Of a stretch of DNA of 10,359 bases, positions 5,997-10,359 are shown piece by piece (within the stretch, counting starts at the first letter, position 1; each line of letters starts with the position of its first letter). The notes below the pieces were generated by a model. The model ran no database searches. It worked only from the letters and a program-made list of their open reading frames with translations, and was not told the DNA's origin. Source of the DNA: Clostridiales bacterium. GTDB taxonomy: Bacteria > Bacillota > Clostridia > Christensenellales > CAG-138. Location: the NCBI GenBank assembly GCA_004558825.1, contig SFDB01000028.1:1-10359 (forward strand). The letters are read 5' to 3'. The position numbers and the translations under genes are program-made.

Positions 5997-6284
5997 TTAC
6001 GCTTCCCTAACCGTTACGATGAAACGGAGTATGTTCTCATCGTTTCTCAAATTGCGCTCAAGCTCATGCGGCAGCTCATGGTTGCCTGCGAATTGCATAA
6101 GAACGTAATAACCCTCGGACTTATAGTCGATAAGGTAAGCAAGACGGCGTCTGCCCCACTCATCGATCTTCTCGACCTCGCCGCCGTTCGCGGAAACGAG
6201 TGCGGAGAACTTTTCAACAATAGCCTTTATAGCCTCGTCTTCAAGCTCGGGCGTGATGATGTAAAGGGATTCATACTTATTCAC
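5997..6284 (-). CDS. rpsF: 30S ribosomal protein S6
   Basis: The 95-residue protein begins MNKYESLYIITPELEDEAI and contains IDEWGRRRLAYLIDYKSEGYYVL and the LRNDENILRFIVTV end, all typical S6 signatures; S6 pairs with S18 on 16S rRNA. Two in-frame GTG codons are possible. GTG 6293 lies inside the AAAGGAGGTG ribosome binding site, so the second, GTG 6284, six bases after that site, is the start; it also gives the family-typical MNKYE N-terminus. First gene of the rpsF-ssb-rpsR operon; an extended -10 promoter (6365-6393) and a structured leader precede it. Confidence 0.96.
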   Translation of the reverse strand: MNKYESLYIITPELEDEAIKAIVEKFSALVSANGGEVEKIDEWGRRRLAYLIDYKSEGYYVLMQFAGNHELPHELERNLRNDENILRFIVTVREA

Positions 6285-6292
6285 GTTTTTCA

Positions 6293-6360
6293 CCTCCTTT
6301 TGGTCTTTCGGCCCCGCACTTACCTTCGCGGAGCAAGAAGGATGCTTTTATCAAAAAGCA
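6293..6360 (-). ncRNA. rpsF mRNA leader, candidate S6:S18 autoregulatory element
   Basis: The leader between the predicted start (about 6358) and rpsF can fold so that CCUUCUU (6341-6335) pairs with AAGGAGG (6299-6293), hiding the ribosome binding site. Directly inside, GCUCCGC (6334-6328) pairs with GCGGGGC (6317-6311). The 3' side carries an unpaired CGAAAGACCAA (6310-6300), giving a CCG at the junction. The known S6:S18 leader motif, as I recall it, is two stems with a conserved CCG in a bulge near the rpsF ribosome binding site, so autogenous repression by the S6-S18 complex is likely. A separate 7-bp hairpin (TGCTTTT/AAAAGCA, 6343-6360) lies at the very 5' end. Confidence 0.45.
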
Positions 6361-6364
6361 ATGC

Positions 6365-6393
6365 ATTATACCATGCGCAGCAATGATATGCAA
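6365..6393 (-). promoter_or_regulatory. Extended -10 promoter of the rpsF-ssb-rpsR operon
   Basis: On the minus strand a perfect TATAAT (6370-6365) is preceded by TGG (extended -10, TGn), with a weak -35 TTGCAT (6393-6388) at 17-bp spacing. Predicted start about 6358. Confidence 0.75.
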
Positions 6394-6548
6394 GCAAAAA
6401 AAATGCCTTAAATCACAAAAAACACGAATTGACGAAATAACTTCCGCGGCAAACTCAAAAGCAGGATTTACTTTCGGCATTTAACCCTTTTCTATATATC
6501 CGTATATATATCCATCAAAGGCACTCATACATAATATAATAAAAGATA
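6394..6548. other. AT-rich intergenic region between divergent promoters
   Basis: About 155 bp without a supported gene. It holds A/T runs and two close copies of TATATATCC (around 6493-6513). It separates the ribosomal operon promoter from that of the S8 protease and could host regulator sites, but none is recognisable. A 67-codon minus-strand frame starting at 6480 has a weak AAAGGG upstream, but it reads straight through the rpsF promoter and leader and looks like chance. Confidence 0.4.
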
Positions 6549-6577
6549 TTGAGGCCGGTTACTGCGAGTGCTATAAT
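6549..6577 (+). promoter_or_regulatory. Extended -10 sigma-A promoter of the S8 protease gene
   Basis: TTGAGG (6549-6554) and a perfect TATAAT (6572-6577) are spaced by 17 bp, with TGC just before the -10 (extended form). The predicted start near 6584 gives a leader of about 47 nt containing GGAGG at 6616-6620, ten bases before ATG 6631. Confidence 0.75.
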
Positions 6578-6630
6578 TGGTTTTATCGATCGCACGGACG
6601 GCGATTAAAAAATGTGGAGGAAGAAAAAGC

Positions 6631-9600
6631 ATGAAGCTACATTCATCAAATCGCTTCTTGGCGTGCCTGATGGCGCTCGTTATGGCAATAACGGTGTTCG
6701 CCGGCGCGATTCCCGCGATAAGCATGGCTGTGGAAACAGATAATGTTGACACATCCGACGCAATGCAGGGAACGACGTTCGAGGCCGCCGAAAGCACAGT
6801 GAAACAGGTCAACCGCAAGCAGATCGTAACCATTATGGTCGAGGTTGACGGCGATCCCGCTTTTAAGAGAGCAGGATCCGTAAAAGGCGCAGCAAACTAT
6901 GAGGCCGAAATGCTCAAATTGCAGAACGGCGTAATAGCGAGCATCGAAAATCTCGTAGGAAAGAAAATCGATATACTGCACCAGCACACACTCCTTTTCA
7001 ACGGTTTCTCATTTAAGGGAGAATACGGTTGGATAAAGAAAATAAATGAAAGCGTAAGCGGCGCGCGCGCATTCCTGCCGATGGAGTGGAGCGTTCCCGA
7101 AACGATTTCCGCGGCCGATGTTGCGACAAGAACGATAGGCTCGAGCCAGACCGGCGCCGATGATGCCTGGAGCGCAGGATACAACGGCGCGGGCACGGCG
7201 GTCGCCATCCTCGATACGGGCCTCGTCATAGGCCATAAGGCATTCGCCGTATCTCCCACCGGTACGCCAAAGTACACGCAGAGCTCCATAAGCACCATTG
7301 TGAGCCTGGGCAAGCTCAATGCGAACACAACTGCGGCAAACCTTTACTACAGCGCGAAAATACCGTTCCGCTATAACTACAACACAAATACAAATGACGT
7401 TCTTAACACGGGCGCAGGTTATCACGGAACGCATGTCGCAGGTATCGTTGCCGGCAATCCGAGCGCAGGCACGATAAAGGGCATTGCTTACAACGCACAG
7501 CTCGTAATCATGCAGGTATTCAATACCGATGGCGGCGCATCGTGGGATACGATACTTCCCGCTCTCGAGGACTGCGCATACCTCGGAGTAGACGCAGCCA
7601 ACATGAGCCTGGGCTCCGACTGCGGCTTCACCGCATACTATGATCCGAGCTACGCCACAACATTTGAGCTCCTCAGGCAGGCAGGCGTAAATCTTGCCGT
7701 TGCGGCGGGCAATGCGGGCACAGACGCAATCACCGGCAATGCATGGGGCGGCTATCAGCTTTCAATGAATCCTGACTTCGGTATCGTCGGCTCGCCGTCC
7801 ACATGGCCCGAGTCACTATCGGTTGCTGCATGCAACAGCTCCGGTGTTCCTACGGACTTCTCATCTTGGGGAACAACGTCCGACCTCAAGCTTAAGCCCG
7901 AAATCATGGCTCCCGGCTATAATATCTACTCGTCGTACGGTTCCGGCACATCGAGCTATTCAAGCCTCAGCGGCACGTCTATGGCATGCCCGCATGTGGC
8001 AGGCGGCATGGCTCTCATAACAAAGTATGTCGAAGATAAGTTCCCGAGCCTCTCGGCCGAAGAGAAGCTCAACATGGTCGACAACCTTCTCATTTCGACA
8101 GCCACTCCGACGGCAAAATCGACAAACCTCTATTATTCACCGCGCCTCCAGGGCTCGGGCGTAATGAGCCTCGACAAGGCCATCACGGCAAACGCTTACA
8201 TAAGCTGCGACTACAATGTGCGTCCTCTCATGGAGATCGGAGACGATAAGACCAAGTCGGGCGTATATACCATAGAATTCGACGTAACGAACTTCGGCAC
8301 GAGCTCACAGACTTACACCATCAGCGCAAACGTTCAGACGGAAACGATGTCTTCCAAATCGGTTTCTTCGTCCAACATCAGCGCAAGCTCGATAAATTAC
8401 ATTAACGGCACCCCGTATAACCTGACAAGCAACGCAACGGTCTCCACGAACTTCACAAACAACCAGGTAACCGTTGCCGCCGGCGCAACAGAGCATGTCG
8501 TAATGACGATAACCCTCAACAGCACCGCCAAAGCATACCTCGACAAGTTTGAGTGCGGCATGTATGTTGAAGGCTTTATCAAGCTCACGAACAGCTCGTC
8601 GAACGGTACAAGCCTCGGCGCGCCTTACCTCAGCTTCTACGGTGACTGGAACTATCCGGCGACAATGGACCACGGCTACTATTGGATGAAGGCCCTTGGC
8701 CAGGACTGCTATCAGTCGAATAATAAGCTCAACACCATCGGCTACCTGAACGGTTCCACCGTCTACGGCCTCGGTATCAACCCCTATGTTGATATGCAGG
8801 ATTGGCTTCCTGACCGTTCCAGCATCTCGCCTAACGGCGACGGCAAGTATGATTCCGTAAACGTAGCATATGTAGGCGTTATCAGAAACTCCATAAACGC
8901 TTACTATCGTCTCTACACCGAAGACATGTCGGAGTATGATTCGCTTCTCGAGTGGAACTTTGAAAACAAGTCCTATTACTATCAGAGCGGCACATATTCG
9001 TACACATACCTCCAATGCGGCGTTGACTACTGTGAGTTCCCCGAATGGGACGGCGGCTCGTCGATAACCGATTCAGACGGCAACACCGTCAACCTCAACC
9101 ACACCTACTCCAACGGCGATACCGCTGTCATAGCAATAGGCATGGAGCTTGATTACAATGGCTTCACGCACGAAGCTAACCAGGGCTCGCTCTGGAAAAC
9201 GCCCGTAACAATAGACACGCAAGCTCCGAGCGTAGTAAGCATGAGAAAAGACGGCAACACGCTGTATGTAACGCTCACCGATAACCACTATGCCGCGTAC
9301 GCTGCCATATACTCGGGTTCGTCGTATGCCTCATCGACGCTTCTTGACTCCAAGGGCATCTTTGAGCAGACGCGCGGCGCGCAGACGACCGTGGCTCTCG
9401 ACACGAACGGCAGCAACACCGTATATCTCCTCATCGGCGACTATGCCTGCAACGAGCTCAAACAAACGATTGACGTGACCGCTGTCGGCTCTGAGCCCAT
9501 CGCTGTAACAGGCGTAACGATTCCTGAGACGCTCGCGCTCAACCTCAACGAGACGGGCACGCTCACGGCAACGATTACACCGTCCGATGCCAACGACTAT

Positions 9601-10359
9601 GCCGTAGCATGGAGCAGCTCGAACACAAGCGTCGCAACAGTCGACAACGGTAATGTAACGGCGAAGGCATACGGTACGGCGACGATCACCTGCACCGTAA
9701 CGGATAATGTATCGGGCAGCACGTTTACCGACACCTGCGAAGTCACGGTTGCGCCCGTCAACGTAACAGGCATCACCGTATCGCCCGCAACGGTCGAAGT
9801 TCTCGTAGACGAAACGGCGACACTTACAGCCACCGTAGCGCCCGCCAATGCATCCGATGCGACAATCGCCTGGACGACCTCCAACGCAAGCGTAGCGACG
9901 GTCAGCAACGGCGTCGTAACGGGCATCAAAGCAGGTACGGCAGTTATAACCGCGACCGTAACGGATAACCTCAACGGCGGCACTTTCAGCGCCTCGTGTA
10001 CAGTGAACGTCACCGAATTCGAAGGCTATCTTGTTGCCGACCAGTTTGAGGACGGCGGCGAATACATAATCGTCGCGACTGACGCATACGCCGTAAGCAA
10101 CAACACGGTAGGTTCCGGCACAAACGCCATCACATGGAAGTATGACGGAACAGATCTTGCCAACAGCGCAGACTCCGAGGGCTATTACTATCTCTCGTAT
10201 TCCGACGCCAGCACAAGCTATCCGCAGCGCTTCACGACGAGCAAGAACACAGGCAACAGCATCAAGATCTATAAAAAGATTACATCATCTGCTCCTGTTG
10301 AGACATATTACACCGTAACGTTCAAGGATTGGGACGGCACCGTTCTCAGCACGCAGAGC
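6631..10359 (+). CDS. Secreted subtilisin-like (S8) cell-envelope protease, lactocepin-like, 3' end outside window
   Basis: At least 1243 codons are open to the window edge. A signal peptide (hydrophobic core about 9-24, likely cleavage after SMA at 33) leads to an I9-like propeptide (about 62-160). The S8 catalytic domain follows (about 173-515) with Asp195 (ILDTGL), His265 (HGTHVAG), oxyanion Asn361 (AAGN) and Ser450 (GTSMACPHVAGG). Short His-to-Ser spacing argues against an inserted PA domain. Fn3-like stalk domains (about 545-950) include YLSFYGDW and a Ca-binding-like SPNGDG (733-738). Two tandem Big_2 Ig-like domains follow (959-1044, 1045-1128), then a surface module of unknown type (about 1130-1220), and YYTVTFKDWDGTVLSTQ, the start of an InlB/Listeria-Bacteroides repeat. 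This is a secreted, probably wall-attached protease degrading extracellular protein for peptide nutrition or host interaction. An anchor (LPXTG or SLH) would lie beyond the window. Confidence 0.93.
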   Translation, partial: MKLHSSNRFLACLMALVMAITVFAGAIPAISMAVETDNVDTSDAMQGTTFEAAESTVKQVNRKQIVTIMVEVDGDPAFKRAGSVKGAANYEAEMLKLQNGVIASIENLVGKKIDILHQHTLLFNGFSFKGEYGWIKKINESVSGARAFLPMEWSVPETISAADVATRTIGSSQTGADDAWSAGYNGAGTAVAILDTGLVIGHKAFAVSPTGTPKYTQSSISTIVSLGKLNANTTAANLYYSAKIPFRYNYNTNTNDVLNTGAGYHGTHVAGIVAGNPSAGTIKGIAYNAQLVIMQVFNTDGGASWDTILPALEDCAYLGVDAANMSLGSDCGFTAYYDPSYATTFELLRQAGVNLAVAAGNAGTDAITGNAWGGYQLSMNPDFGIVGSPSTWPESLSVAACNSSGVPTDFSSWGTTSDLKLKPEIMAPGYNIYSSYGSGTSSYSSLSGTSMACPHVAGGMALITKYVEDKFPSLSAEEKLNMVDNLLISTATPTAKSTNLYYSPRLQGSGVMSLDKAITANAYISCDYNVRPLMEIGDDKTKSGVYTIEFDVTNFGTSSQTYTISANVQTETMSSKSVSSSNISASSINYINGTPYNLTSNATVSTNFTNNQVTVAAGATEHVVMTITLNSTAKAYLDKFECGMYVEGFIKLTNSSSNGTSLGAPYLSFYGDWNYPATMDHGYYWMKALGQDCYQSNNKLNTIGYLNGSTVYGLGINPYVDMQDWLPDRSSISPNGDGKYDSVNVAYVGVIRNSINAYYRLYTEDMSEYDSLLEWNFENKSYYYQSGTYSYTYLQCGVDYCEFPEWDGGSSITDSDGNTVNLNHTYSNGDTAVIAIGMELDYNGFTHEANQGSLWKTPVTIDTQAPSVVSMRKDGNTLYVTLTDNHYAAYAAIYSGSSYASSTLLDSKGIFEQTRGAQTTVALDTNGSNTVYLLIGDYACNELKQTIDVTAVGSEPIAVTGVTIPETLALNLNETGTLTATITPSDANDYAVAWSSSNTSVATVDNGNVTAKAYGTATITCTVTDNVSGSTFTDTCEVTVAPVNVTGITVSPATVEVLVDETATLTATVAPANASDATIAWTTSNASVATVSNGVVTGIKAGTAVITATVTDNLNGGTFSASCTVNVTEFEGYLVADQFEDGGEYIIVATDAYAVSNNTVGSGTNAITWKYDGTDLANSADSEGYYYLSYSDASTSYPQRFTTSKNTGNSIKIYKKITSSAPVETYYTVTFKDWDGTVLSTQS
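9505..10014 (+). repeat. Tandem duplication encoding two Big_2 Ig-like domains
   Basis: Within the protease gene, 9505-9762 and 9763-10014 encode 86- and 84-residue copies that align throughout: VTG(V/I)T, ETxTLTATxxPxxA, (S/T)SNxSVATVxNGxVT, GTAxIT, TVTDN and TFxxxCxVxV. They are diverged copies of one module. Such stalks usually extend a catalytic domain away from the cell surface; copy number could vary between strains by recombination. Confidence 0.8.

Noticed and set aside
6277..6480. A 67-codon minus-strand frame upstream of rpsF with a weak AAAGGG before its ATG
   Set aside because: It spans the rpsF promoter and leader, ends in the rpsF start region, and has no recognisable sequence character of a protein family.
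6612..6743. Upstream overlapping short frame starting at ATG 6612 before the protease start
   Set aside because: It is out of frame, starts just before the GGAGG that serves ATG 6631, and has no ribosome binding site of its own.
8305..9015. A 236-codon minus-strand open frame inside the S8 protease gene
   Set aside because: It lies opposite a fully convincing plus-strand coding sequence, has no recognisable domain, and is a by-product of the codon bias of the sense strand. The same applies to the minus-strand frames at 6646-7434 and 9073-10013.

Overview
The window looks like a chromosomal segment from a moderately GC-rich Firmicute of the class Clostridia, probably an uncultured gut lineage. 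The clues are the rpsF-ssb-rpsR gene order, strong AGGAGG-type ribosome binding sites, sigma-A promoters with 17-bp spacers, a Gram-positive-type LexA box (GAAC-N4-GTTC), and a LysM/M14 cell-wall peptidase of the sporulating-Firmicute type. No species can be assigned from the sequence alone. No phage, insertion-sequence transposase, CRISPR array, tRNA or rRNA was seen.

Layout. Positions 2-139 hold the last 45 codons of an unidentified plus-strand gene, followed by a terminator. A short intergenic region with a sigma-A-like promoter leads into a plus-strand gene (294-1631) for a peptidoglycan-binding/LysM/M14 metallopeptidase. Converging on it, 17 bp away, is a minus-strand two-gene operon (3105-1649): an 82-residue small protein and a Y-family translesion DNA polymerase, overlapping by four bases (GTGA). 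This operon has a good promoter with a perfect LexA box over the predicted transcription start, so it should be a DNA-damage (SOS) inducible mutagenesis cassette.

Upstream, also on the minus strand, is a second two-gene operon (4770-3263): an RpiR-type HTH-SIS sugar-phosphate regulator and a PHP-domain metal-dependent phosphoesterase, overlapping by one base. It has its own promoter and a hairpin terminator. Between this operon and the ribosomal genes lies a ~250-bp, highly folded, gene-free segment (4948-5201) with inverted repeats at its ends. It looks like a non-coding interspersed or MITE-like element and supplies the terminator structures downstream of rpsR.

The minus-strand operon rpsF-ssb-rpsR (6284-5223) encodes ribosomal protein S6, single-stranded DNA-binding protein and S18. 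Its extended -10 promoter is followed by a ~75-nt leader that can fold to hide the rpsF ribosome binding site and presents a CCG in a bulge, as expected for S6:S18 autogenous control.

Diverging from it, after ~150 bp of AT-rich DNA, is a plus-strand gene (6631 to beyond the window end, more than 1243 codons) for a secreted, multidomain subtilisin-like (S8) cell-envelope protease. It has a signal peptide, a propeptide, an intact Asp/His/Ser triad, Fn3-like stalk domains, two tandem bacterial Ig-like (Big_2) domains, and the start of an InlB-type repeat at the window edge. Its only long uninterrupted frame runs off the window end.

The most interesting items are the SOS-controlled small-protein/Y-polymerase pair, the folded inverted-repeat element, and the rpsF leader.
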